Assembly (NCBI GenBank): GCA_020746105.1
Contig: CM036623.1
Coordinates: 992,001 to 1,056,000 of the forward strand
Source of the DNA: Trogon surrucura
Lineage: Eukaryota > Chordata > Aves > Trogoniformes > Trogonidae
DNA length: 64,000 bases
Reading direction: 5' to 3'
The translations under genes and the position numbers were made by a program. Under the pieces are notes generated by a model. That model was not told where the DNA came from and did no database searches. It worked only from the letters and a program-made list of their open reading frames with translations. Positions 49,158-60,533 of the stretch are shown here, in pieces (positions within the stretch are counted from its first letter, which is position 1; every line of letters begins with the position of its first letter).

Positions 49158-51869
49158 CTTTGTATAGTATTAATATTCTTTATAACCTCCAGCAGCCTTT
49201 CTCTGTACTCAGAGTTCTTCAGACCACTGCAGTGACACCAAGGCATGCAAGTGTAAATGACAACAACGCCCTGGTTTTCCAAAGCAGGAAGAAAACTGAG
49301 TTTTCAATTAGAGTTGAGTACCATTAGAAAATGATGACAATTACTTAACTGAAAACAAATTCTCTTCGGTTTCACTGGGGCTATTGCCCATTATAAAACA
49401 AACTTTATCAACGATGGTTTAAATGACAAGCCTTTTCCACAAGTTGAATTAACAAAAGATGTGACAACTACTCAAGAGGTTTTGTCGACTGAATTATTTA
49501 TGCAGTTGGCAGTTCCTTGCTTTATACCCTGTGGTTCTAAACCTAGTTCTAGACTAACAGAGTCTTGTTGAAAACACTATGTCATCTAATTTAGGCTCAT
49601 ACAGCGAAAGATACATAACGTATTTATCTAGTTGGAGAATAAAATAGATATATAGTCACACTTATTTTAAAACTGCAGTTCAGGTATAAATCTGTGAATT
49701 CAGTGTAGAAAAGAGATGTCATAACGAGCAAACTCATGTCTGCCAGTTTTCTTACATCCGCAAATGTAAAACTGCAGAAAGAATGAGGTAAAAATTAACA
49801 TGTTTTAAAGCATTGTTAAAATACCTGGATGTTGAAAGAGTTCTATGAAACAACATCGTAAGAAAGAGAGAAAGATCAAAGACCATGAGAAATGAACAAT
49901 CAGGTTTTGCCAAGCAGGTACGGCACAATCTTAGGTAAAACAATTAGCGAAGGAGCAGCAAATACCTTATAGGATTGCTACTCATACACTAACAGGGCTA
50001 GAAACATTAAAAAAAATTCAGGGAATCAATTAGAGATTTTGCTCCAGATCAAGTCCTTGACAGAACGATAGCTCAATACCAGGAATTTGCCAACAATAAG
50101 TTTTCTAGGCAAAAGCCTAAGGCAAAGCAAAGTACTTCTAATTAAATACTTTGCCCTGAAAGACACTCACAAAACTCAGCAATGTTAGAACTTTAGCAAG
50201 TAATAATGTGAAAATAACAAGAATCATCAGACCAAGCTAACACTTATTTCTTCCAAAATGTCACAAATAAAAAACCCAATAATTTCAATAACAGCACAAA
50301 GAAGTAACTTTCTTCCAAAATACACCATTGATCCAAGCAAACATAGTAGAAAGGGCTATGATTGATCAGAAATGTGTACTGATGGGAGAACGCCCTTCAA
50401 AAATGGTTAGTTCAGCACAGCGACACAGAGCGAGTTAGGATACTCACTGGTCCACAAAGAGGAAAAGTAGAAGTAAAATACTATAAAAATGTCACAAGAC
50501 TTCACAGGAGACAGTGCAGTAGGAAGAGAAGGAGGAAAATAAACTAGGAGGAATGTGCTTAATCCAGAGAAATTAAAACAATGAGAAATTTTTGCTCACA
50601 TTTCTCACAGAGGTCACTTGAGGTCACTCAACAGCGAACGACATAAGTCAAATTCAAACACAAAACCAAAACAGAACCAAAACTAGAAAGATCAAAAATT
50701 TAATACAGACTGCAACCCAGGGGACAGGTTGACTTCTCTTTAACTGTTGCAGAATAAGGACTAAGCCCTCCAGTTTCAGGACTTCTATTGACTTTAAGGA
50801 ATGCACGAGGAGCCTGACTTTACAGACCTGAGGGGGTATCCTCCCAACTAAAATCAGCAGGGGTCTAAGTCCTTCCTAACAAAATCCTGGTTTCTTCACA
50901 TTGAGCGACTGGTTAAAAAGGGTGAAAGAGCTACCATTCTCTAAGTCAATTACATGTTTTAAATATTAAAAGCTACAAAATAGTCTAACAAAATATTATT
51001 AATGATAAGCCTTTTTGTGGTATTAGTGTACGAAAACAAACATGCATTTGAGAGCAAAGTACCCTCAACAGATTTAAAGGATATCAGTGCAAACTAATGG
51101 ATTAGACCTTGAATATTCTACTCAGTTTGTCCTGAGGGAAAACAAATTTAATCAGAAACTCTTTAAAAATCCAACAGAGAGTTTAAGTAATAAGATTAAG
51201 TCCCGGCATTAGAGTGAAGCAAAACATTTGTTTCAGAATAAGATGAAGTCCAAAAAGTGGAAATAGAGAATTTTGTTAGAAGTTGCTTTGCATAGTTTCC
51301 TGTTTGCTCTGTAGGAAGGACATACACTCGCCTGCATTTTACAGATGAAAACCTGAGAAATATAGAGGAAAAACTTTTTAAAAAAAAGACAGTTCATGCT
51401 ACTTAGGTATTAAAAAAAGCAGACTGCCATATAAATAATAATAAAACCTGGCTCTACATAATTTGCTGTCAAGTAGTTGTGAACGTTGCAAGCACAGGAC
51501 CACAACTGCTTCCACAAACTCATCTCTGAGAATGAAGGAGAAGCAACAGATAACGACAGAGGGAAATAAATGGCAGATCTTAGCCTTTCTCTGATTTTTC
51601 GCAAGCAGGTGCAACATACAATACCTGGGGTGTTCCTCCCCTTTTATACACATCAGTGTAGAAGATATCCTGATACCTCCAGTGCTGGATTGTTAGATAA
51701 CCACTAGAACAGCCAAACCAAAGCATGAGTAGTTGTTCTGCAAAAAAGCATCACACATTAATGCACCTGAAATCCACCTGGGAACATCCCTTTGCTCTGC
51801 ACCAAAACAAGTTTAAAATTTCCACTGCATTTGTTTAGTAAGGATTTCAAGATTTTCTCACATTCAGCA
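49158..51869. other. unique AT-rich sequence, no gene seen
   Basis: No repeat family or exon is recognised. Frames at 49752-49943 and 51399-51653 (minus) lack support. Confidence 0.5.
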
Positions 51870-52358
51870 CTTTTTGGGCAACATGCCCTCACAGCAAACA
51901 ACACCAACAGCCTCTCAGGCTGCACCTGGACCAGCACCTGCAGCAGGCTGAAGGAGGCGATCTTTCCCCTCTTGTCAGCACTGGTGGGACCACATCAGGG
52001 GTGCCAAGGCCAGGATGAGAGGGACACAGAACAAGTCCATCAAAGGGCCACAAAGATCACTAAAATACTGGAGCATCTCCCATACGAGCAGTGCTGGGAC
52101 TGCTCAGCCCGGAAAAGAGCAGATTTGGAGGGAACTGTACCAATGTGTACAAATACCTGATGGTGGGAGTAAAGATCGAGCCACAGCAAAAGGTCCTGAA
52201 GCAATGGCCAAAAACTAAAATCTCCATCTTCGAACATATTAAGAACTAAATGGACATTACTCTGAGCAACCTGTTCTAGACGACCTTGATTTGAGCAAGA
52301 GAGGTTGGACTAGATGACCTCCAAAGGTCCCTCCCAAACTCAGCGGTCTTACGATTAT
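51870..52358 (+). repeat. CR1 LINE 3' fragment, internally diverged
   Basis: Recognisable blocks in order: GGGACCACATCAGGGGTGCC-like start, GGCCACAAAGATCACTAAAA, TACTGGAGCATCTCCCATAC, GGACTGCTCAGCCCGGAAAA, CCAATGTGTACAAATACCTG, and the 3' end AGGTTGGACTAGATGACCTC then CAAAGGTCCCTCCCAAACTC. These match CR1 ORF2-end and 3' UTR in plus orientation. The middle (about 52150-52260) is diverged. The frames at 51792-52237 are relics or shadows of it. Confidence 0.92.
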
Positions 52359-54897
52359 TCAGGGAAAACAGCAGCAGGGAGGCAGACAGATCACTATAAA
52401 CACATAAATGTCTTGGGCAGTTTCTTCACTGAAGATTATTACCCTACATGAAATGAGTACTTAATCTCTAATTTACACCCCAAACCAGGCCAGCTAGTCC
52501 ACATCCACACACCACTGTATTTGAGGAAGAGGGTTGTTCCCATGTGAAGCTTAGTAAAGGAGAAACTTAAATAAAAGCCATTCAGGAAAGACACATTTAT
52601 TTCTCCTCCACAAATGTGACTCAATTTAACTACTGATGTAAGCTAGGTAAGAGAAATCATACTGCAAAACTTCACTGGAGGTATGCTGCACGATGGTATT
52701 ACTGCTGACGAACTGTTCTAATGCCATCTTGGAGCCCGACCAGCTAATACCCTTCAGTTCCCAAATGAACAGCCTATTTCTGTTAGATGCAGCATTATAC
52801 TCACAAGCAGTTGCATAAGGACAAAGCTAATACTAGAGGAAATCTTTGGGCTATAACCACAGTCAGATCTGCAGTGAGAGTACCCTTGAATTAAAAACAG
52901 CTTATATTGATGCCGAGGTTGTAATTTCATTATACATAGCTCTTTGTGGCAATTCTGTCTTAAGTGCATTTTGTTCTTAATAGCATTCACGCACCACAGC
53001 CTGCGGGATGTACCCTTCTGTGGGTCAGACCCATGAGCTGTTTGGAGAACACACCTAGCTAAAGAAAAATAGCAAAAACCAGCTTCAGGTAATACCAGAA
53101 CTGAATTCTCTGCACTGCATACACCAGCTTCAGTCAGATGTTAACAAAGTCATCTCCAGTACACACTAAAAGTTTAAGATATAAAGTGGTATTATGCCCT
53201 TTAACGTGACCCTTTTTGTACATTGAAAGTGTTGTCTAACACTCTAGGGCTTGACTGTATATTTCCTTTTTCTCTGCCTGTAATTAAGATACTGTCCATA
53301 TTTTTTTATTTTTTTTTTCCTTCCTGCAGTGCATGTGTGCCATGGAAAAATTCAGTCAGAACTGAACAGAGAATAACAGTATTTTGAAAATATTTGGTGG
53401 CATCTTGTCAAATTCAAGTATCATATAGCACTTGTAAATGATGTTGGAAGTAGCTGCTGAAGCAATCTGGAGTATTAAATAACAGATATGTACAGAGACC
53501 TTGTTAGCCTTGGAATCACTGGAGCTAATAACTCTCATTGCTGCAGCTGATTGTGTGTGAACTACTTCCCATTAGTCATAACATTTCTTCCAAAAGATCA
53601 GAAGCTCTGAAGCTTTATGTAGCAAGGGTATCAAAAGAAAAATAAAAAGGACACTGTAAGTGGAAAGCAAAATTCTACCTTTCAACTCCAAGTTAATTCC
53701 GACCGCCCAGTGATACACTTGTGTACTTCTGACGAGCACGAATTCAGTGAAGTTGCTCTGCTTCAGTCATCTTTATCTCAGAATTAGTCAGCTTTTGTTA
53801 GTTTTGGTCAGATCACATAATGCTTTTAAAATTTTTAGTTTACTTTTGTATAGAAGAAGCTTTGTACTGAGCCATGCAAAAAGTGGACGTGACAGATTAT
53901 CTCTGATTGGGTTTTCTCTTTTGGTAGTTCTGATGCTCGGATGTTATTTATCCTCCCACCTAAGGCTCGTAAACGGGAGTCTAGACAATATTGTCTTTAA
54001 CTAAAAGCTTCTGCTGAAATAACAGTAGCTCTTGGGGATACATCCTGAAATTGGCCTCGAGTATAGCTTCTTACATTTGTCTTTTTGCTGAAAGTGAGAT
54101 AGAGGAAACAGAGATAGAACAGATTTATATATCAATTCCCAAGATGTTTAAGCATGGCATTCTCTTACCTACTGTACAGAGCTGAAGCAAATTAGCTCAA
54201 CTCACTGGGTTTGCCAAGTGAAAAAAAAAGCTCCGTGCAATTTTCTAAATAAAAAATAAAACCAAAAACCCAAGTCACGTAGCTAGTTTCAGTAGTTTGC
54301 AAAACTACTAGCAAGCTGCAGCCTGGTTTGTCCAAAAGTGTTTTTCTGGGGAGATTGCATTGACTTAATCTCAGCTTTTATACGATTTGAGGGTTAAGGA
54401 GATTGTTGGCTCTGAGAAATAAACACACTTAATACCACCTCCTAAGCACGGTTTCACTTTCACAGGACTGCCTGCTCCTGCAGCAGGAAGGCTCTGAGCA
54501 GAGCCGTGACATTTTCAAGGCTGCTCTTTGAGTGGCAGCTTTGAAAAACTTGCAGCTACCTCAACAGGTGTTCCAACAGACCTGGTCTGGGACAAGCTAC
54601 TGAAGAGTACATGGTTCATGGAAATAAACTCCAAAGCAATGTACTGCAAGAATCGTATTGATACGTGTTTAGGAATTTTAAGTCCGTGAAGGCTCACGCC
54701 CAGCCACGCGGGTTTTTATGTATACTCTATCTTCAACTCCGCAATTTTATAGACCCTTATTACAAGAAGATTTAGGATAGAATACATGTTTCTGGTTTTA
54801 ATCAAAACATTATTTAATGAAAATAAACTTAGAATACTTGGGATGGAATACAGAAGCACTATCTAATAGAAAATAATATTCAACATAACAGTTTCAC
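52359..54897. other. unique AT-rich sequence, no gene seen
   Basis: A strong acceptor-like TTTTTTCCTTCCTGCAG ends near 53329, but the following frames close within about a dozen codons. The frame at 53747-54004 has no known motif. No repeat is recognised. Confidence 0.45.
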
Positions 54898-54945
54898 AGA
54901 CATCAAACAACTTCTTTCAAACTGAGTGCAAGTTGTTTGATGTTT
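54898..54945. repeat. strong inverted repeat (hairpin, 16-bp stem, 16-nt loop)
   Basis: ACATCAAACAACTT (54900-54913) pairs perfectly with AAGTTGTTTGATGT (54930-54943). One G-T and one A-T pair extend the stem to 54898/54945. The loop is 54914-54929. The stem is shorter than a usual microRNA precursor and the flanks do not pair further, so its role is unknown. Confidence 0.85.
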
Positions 54946-57900
54946 ATCCCGTAATTTGTTTTCTGCAGTGCTAGCAAAACAGGGAAAATCAGGACATTCC
55001 TGTCTTATGTAAGTAACTTATACACGGATAAAGGTACCAAACTTCAGATTCCTACTTTAGGACTAGGTTTTGTATAATCCCCTCATAATTTAAAATCCTA
55101 GTTAAGAACGAAAGCAGTAAAGAGAAAAGAACCAATACCTAGAGGATTCTTGTATAAAAAGCAAGCTAAAAGAATTACTGTGAAGCAAAACGCAAGAAGG
55201 ATATACATAAATAAAGCACAAGGGTCCTTTAAACAATATAACCCATTCAGGAATTTTGGATTTTCTGAGCTATATCTAGTCAAACACTCCCTTTACATCA
55301 GTGAAAGTTGGATTAGGCTCTTAATCAGGAGCTCAGAGCCACATTAAAAATACCAGTGTAAGTTTGTGGGTTTGGGTTTTTTTTTTAAAAAAAAAAAAAC
55401 TAATTTTTTATTGTGAAATGTTCCTTTGGACTTACAAAAGGAAAATGCTTTGCATTTTTTCTTCCAAAAGAATAGGCCCCAGACATTTGGAAAGTATCTG
55501 CTCTGAGTCAGAAGCACAGGAGTCTGCGAAGTACCCCTTTATGCAACCAAAGACGCTCACCCTGTCAGTGTTACGCACGCGTCAGTAGCACGTCGGATGT
55601 GCTATTTCGGCTGTTCCACAAGCACTCCGAGATCAGACACGGTCTTGGCAAACTTTGCAAATCATGTCTCAGCCTGACCTGATGCTTCAGTCTCTCCACG
55701 CAGGAGTTTCAAAACGTTCCCATGTCACTGAGCAGGGATCTCAGCACAGAGACTCAAGCACATCAATGAATCCTTTGACTCCTGAGCTATGAGGACACTC
55801 CCTTCTCCCAAGCAAAGGGTCCAGGAAGAGAGACGACGTATTTGCTGTGTTAGCTTTACAAGTCAGGCACTCTTTGCAGAAGGGGTTATCTTGTGTTCAC
55901 ACTCTCTGATCTAAGCTGATGTTTGTTTGCAGAGACTGTAAAGCAGGAGAGCAGGAATGCTTCGCGGCATTACTTGCGGTCTCCTCTATAAAGGGGTCTT
56001 TGAGACAACCTTTGGGGGGTGGGGGGAGAAGTCACCTGTAACAGCCACATCAGGAGATGTCTATTTCCAGGAAAAAGTCTAACTCCTTTTGCAGGGTCCA
56101 AGTGATCATTTAGATGTATATTTTACTTTCAATGCTTTCATAGAAAGAAGAAAATAAACCATGAAGTGTATTATAGCTCAGTTCAATCATTCTTACAGCT
56201 GGTGAGCCCAACACCTGAAATCAAATACTCCAAACCATCTGCTGCTTCAGTGGCTCCCAACTAATTTTTTTGCTTGCTACAACTCACCTTAGGCGGTGTC
56301 TGGAATTTTTTGGCCCATGTTTTCAAAGAAAAATGACCCTCCAAACGTCTTGAACAAGAAAATGGTGATACTCAACTCAAACACTACTGGAATGACTTCT
56401 TTGGCACAAAAAAATCGGAACCTTCTGCATTGCAATTTTCAGTTTCTACTTCTCTAAAATGTTTTAAATTACTCCTTCCAAAAGCTAAATCATATTTACC
56501 AGTAGCACGGATGTTACTCTGATCCTCGTTAAATTCTAACGAACAAAGCAAACTCCCAAAGCATAAGACTGCTGAGACTTCCTCAGAGAGAACCTTTGGA
56601 GCATTCTGAATAGTCTATGAAAATACACGTGGAGTTGCTCAAGTACTCACTATTTCATTATCGTTAGCCTCCCATGTTTGATACAAGAATCAGAAAAATC
56701 TGTAACAAATAAATAAAGTCGGTATCAATAGCAGCTAGTCAAGAATATTAGAGCAGATCTCCACTATACTAACAAGTAAGAAAAATATTTTTTGGAGTGG
56801 GGGGAAAGAGTAGGCTACTCTTAGTTTCTGAGGTGTCTTCTGAGCATCCAACAAATCTGCGATATGCACAGCCCTTTCAGTTTGTCACCTGGAAAAGTTA
56901 ACACAAAAATGCTGCTTGTCTTGATTTATCAGTGATCCTTTTGCCATGAAGTACAGTCAGGAATACAGGCTCAGTCATGCACTGGATGCATTAGGGCACG
57001 ATGGAGCTCTCATGTATATTGCTGCTTATCTTGCAACTGTATAAATCACACTTGACAGCCCTCAAAACCAAGGCAAGGGTACCATTTTTTACAGGCACGT
57101 GTATTTGAATCAGGGGTTGGGTCTACTCTATTCATAAAATGTCAGTCAATGCCATTTTGTCCGGCAATTATTTGTCTGATCACAGTGTTTCAGTGTGCAT
57201 ACAATATGCTTCTCATAGTATCTTCTATTATTCAATCAACCAGAAACTTACAGCAAGAGCAGGAGGTGTCAGTACTATTTTAGCAAAAGTATTATTAGCT
57301 GCTAAATGCCATTTGGCTATCTGGAATTTTTTCATGTCAACTTCACTGGTTGGTTCATGAAATATCCTATGCACATTTTTTTTATTTTTATTGTTTAGAC
57401 TACATTTCTCTGTATAATAAGAAGTCTTCATGTTACAGTCTGTTGCATTTAATGATACTGAAACAAGGGTTCTTTAGTTTTAGTTTACTTGGTTTCCCAA
57501 TGTTCTAAAAGTAAACTACCCTTGCTTATGCAAAATATTGCTCTGAGAAAATACTACTACCTGAACTACCTTGATCTTATTATACCATTTTCAGAAACAA
57601 TGAGGAGATTTTTAAGTGGTAGGGAAAGACTGCTTCAAATTTGGTTTTACTTACAATAATTTTACAAAGAAGTGATGAAAACATTTCAATAAAATCAAAC
57701 AAATCAATAAAAAGAATCACTATCAGGAGTTTATACAATCTCCTTTTTTAAGGACTATGCAGGTGTCAAGCCTGATTTGGATGTAACATGCTCACAAGTC
57801 ACCAAAAGTTGGAGAATACAGTCACATCTAAGAACAGCTAACACACTATGTGATCTCTTCATACTTGAGGCAACACCTTTGTGACAGCTCCAGCTTTGAG

Positions 57901-58029
57901 CCCTGCAGACCACTCAGAGCAGTGAGGGGTACTTACAACACACAGCAGATGCATACAGAAACTGCCATCTCTGAAGGCAAAGGACTGAGGAGACTCTGTC
58001 TCTGAAGCTGTAGTCCCCGACTGCTATCG
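54946..58029. other. unique sequence, no gene seen; CpG cluster at 55540-55660
   Basis: A burst of about ten CpGs in 120 bp (GTTACGCACGCGTCAGTAGC, CACGTCGG) lies at 55540-55660. A G-rich string GGGGGGTGGGGGG lies at 56014-56026. A minus-strand donor CCTAAG|GTGAGT is seen near 56286, with a 20-codon open stretch before it but no recognised peptide. No transposon is identified. Confidence 0.4.
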
Positions 58030-58315
58030 ATCTCACAAAACCAGAATATTAAGAGTTGAAAGGGACCTCTGGAGATCATCTAGTCCAGCCCCCCTGCCAG
58101 AGCTGGTTTACCTAAAGCAGGTTGCACAGGATGGCATCCAGGCAGGTGTTGAACATCTCCAGAGTAAGAGACTCCACAACCTCTCTGGGCAGCCTGTTCC
58201 AGTGCTCTGCACCCTCAAAGCAAAGAAGTCTCTCCTCATGCTTAATTGGAACTTCCTATATTCAAGTCTGTGCCCGTTACCTCTTGATCTCGGGGCCTCT
58301 GCAGGGCTGTACATG
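58030..58315 (-). repeat. CR1 LINE 3' fragment
   Basis: The left end ACCAGAATATTAAGAGTTGA with AGGGACCTCTGGAGATCATC and TAGTCCAGCCCCCCTGCC is the CR1 3' end in antisense. It continues with AGCAGGTTGCACAGGATGGC, TCCAGGCAGGTGTTGAACAT, CCTCTCTGGGCAGCCTGTTC and TGTGCCCGTTACCTCTTGAT. It is 5' truncated. The frames 58108-58314 (-) and 58122-58397 (+) are its relics. Confidence 0.96.
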
Positions 58316-60507
58316 TTCAGTTCATGATTTTCACCAAGTCTTGGCCACAGACAGTGCTAAAATTAAACATGGTACTCTGATTTTCATCAGAACATAATGA
58401 TGTCAGATCCCAGCATTCTGAAGGCAGAGAGAGAGGACAACAAAAAAGCTGTTAAGATTTTTCCCGTTGGCAGAGTGCTTCGATCTTAATTAGGCTGTTA
58501 GCATTTTGTAACACGGTTGTTCCGCACACCAGGCAGTATAATGTGCAGTAAGGGTAGCAAAGTCAGCAGAGTTGTGCCAGTTTACACCAAGAACTCCAAG
58601 TCTCATCATTAGCGGAGAATTTTTTCATTTTTCCCCTGCTGTCAGGCATAATTTAACATAATAATTTCTCGATATACATTCAGCTTCACATACATTCTCA
58701 TTTTCCAGTGTCCTACTCATTAAACGTCGAAGTGCAGGAAGATTTACACCGGTAAGCAAGTTTCATTTTACATGCAGTGTAACATTTCAAAAAGGTTATG
58801 TGTTTGCTAACAATTCGGGAACATTTATCCTAATTTTCTGCTCTTTTTATGCAATAGTAGTCTTGCCTTTTCTGCACAAAGAAGCAACACGATTATATCC
58901 CTCTCTGTGACACATAAAGTAGTTCTAAGATGGGGTTTTCTAAAGGCTTAAATAATACAACTGAATCAAGTTTTTGCTGCGTCCACATACAGCTGCTCAG
59001 CTAGGGTTGCTTCTCCCAACATTACATTTCCACTCCTGCAAAGCTTTTAAAACAATCTCCGTTTTCATTTCTGCTTGCTAAAATTTCTATAAGGAGGCCT
59101 AGACCATGGCTTAGCAGTTTAAGTTTTTTGCTCATGTGACTCATGGCCTAAGCACTCCAAATTCACCCCAACTAACTGGTTTTCTACTGAAAACACCGGG
59201 GCTTAGTATAAGCAAAACATCAAATAAATTGTAAATACAATTTAAAGATACTAGGAGACTAAGCTACGTCTATGCAATTCATCCTGAATTCAAGCTGACA
59301 AGACACAGGCAAACTATATGTTGACAATGAGTATAAACATATTTTAATTTCAAAAATATTTGGCCCTTAAAATTACTTGAAAAAAATCTGGAAAAATCTG
59401 ACAGAAATGCAGTACAAAACCTTTGCCATTTCCTTTGATAAACAAACAAAAAAAAAAGCCACCCAAACTTTTAACAGTATTTTCATTGTAAATATTTTCT
59501 CTGGTTTTACAAAATACTTCTGTTTAATACTCCCTACTCAAAAGCAACTGAGTGCTACATTCTGCAGTATTTACTGAAGGTGAATTTTGACTTATATCTT
59601 CAATCAGTCTTTAGACGTCATAGGAGCTATGTCTAAATTTGGTCTCAAGTTCTTCTGAAGACCCCTAAGCAACCAAAATACCCACTGAGCCTATCTTGCC
59701 TATCCCTACGTACAAAGCGAGACGAAAAGTCTGGGCTATACCACATCAGTAGCCTGGCAGAATTACACTTGCAAGATTATAGCTTAGAAAACCTAAACAC
59801 GTACAGAAGGTGTTTTTGTCACACAACTGCTTCTTGACAACATTTCCCAAGGCCAGCAGTACAGGTTGTAGGCAAACGTTCCCACAGAGGTGGGGGATGA
59901 TGCTACTCATGCCTTTATTTAGATACAGGCTGTAAAACAGTGTCTTGAGTTCAATGAGCAAGCTTTACAAAAATAATGAGCAGTTATAGAAAAGCACAGC
60001 TGTAACTGATGCTGTAGAATTAATACAAATGTTTTTCACGATCATGTACATTATAAGAAGTCGAAGATAACGTTAAATAAAAGCTACATGAGCCACTAAC
60101 TGTGTGCCAAAAGCAATGGGAAAGACACCATTTGCTGAATACAAAAGCCCAAATGAAAACAGTTCCCATTTCTAAGAGTACTACAAACACAGGACAGTTT
60201 TAAAGTAGAGGAACAGAAAACAGTCTAGAGATGGAATCTTGGAATCTGAATAATCCAAAACACTATGTGAAGGAGAAGGTAGGCAGTGACAAGTGTATTG
60301 ATCACCATTTGTAAAGCATTTTCAGAAGTTTATAGAGCGGTTATCAGAAATGCATTAATGTATTCTGAATCCATTGAACATGGATTTATAGACTGGTTTA
60401 AACCTGCATTATTCATGGTCTCCTTGTTCAGCTCTACAATAACCTTGGATTGTACAAAAACCCCCACGGGTAATGTATTTAAAAAAGTCTGCAAGCAGGT
60501 AGTTATT
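58316..60507. other. unique sequence, no gene seen; possible conserved non-coding element at 58455-58922
   Basis: The segment 58455-58922 is free of simple repeats and holds TTAATTA (58486-58492) among other homeodomain-like motifs; conservation cannot be judged from one sequence. Frames in this interval are short and unrecognised. Confidence 0.4.
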
Positions 60508-60533
60508 AGAATTTCCTAGGCCTAGGAAATTCT
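60508..60533. repeat. 26-bp perfect palindrome
   Basis: The half-site AGAATTTCCTAGG (60508-60520) is followed without spacer by its exact complement CCTAGGAAATTCT (60521-60533). Pairing stops at 60507/60534. A 26-bp perfect palindrome is very unlikely by chance in 64 kb, and no known repeat terminus surrounds it. Confidence 0.92.

Noticed and set aside
51792-52237. Frames of 122, 67 and 65 codons
   Set aside because: They lie mostly within a CR1 fragment; the peptides are CR1-derived or antisense.
58108-58397. Frames of 68 (-) and 91 (+) codons
   Set aside because: They overlap a CR1 fragment and are relics or antisense shadows, not genes.
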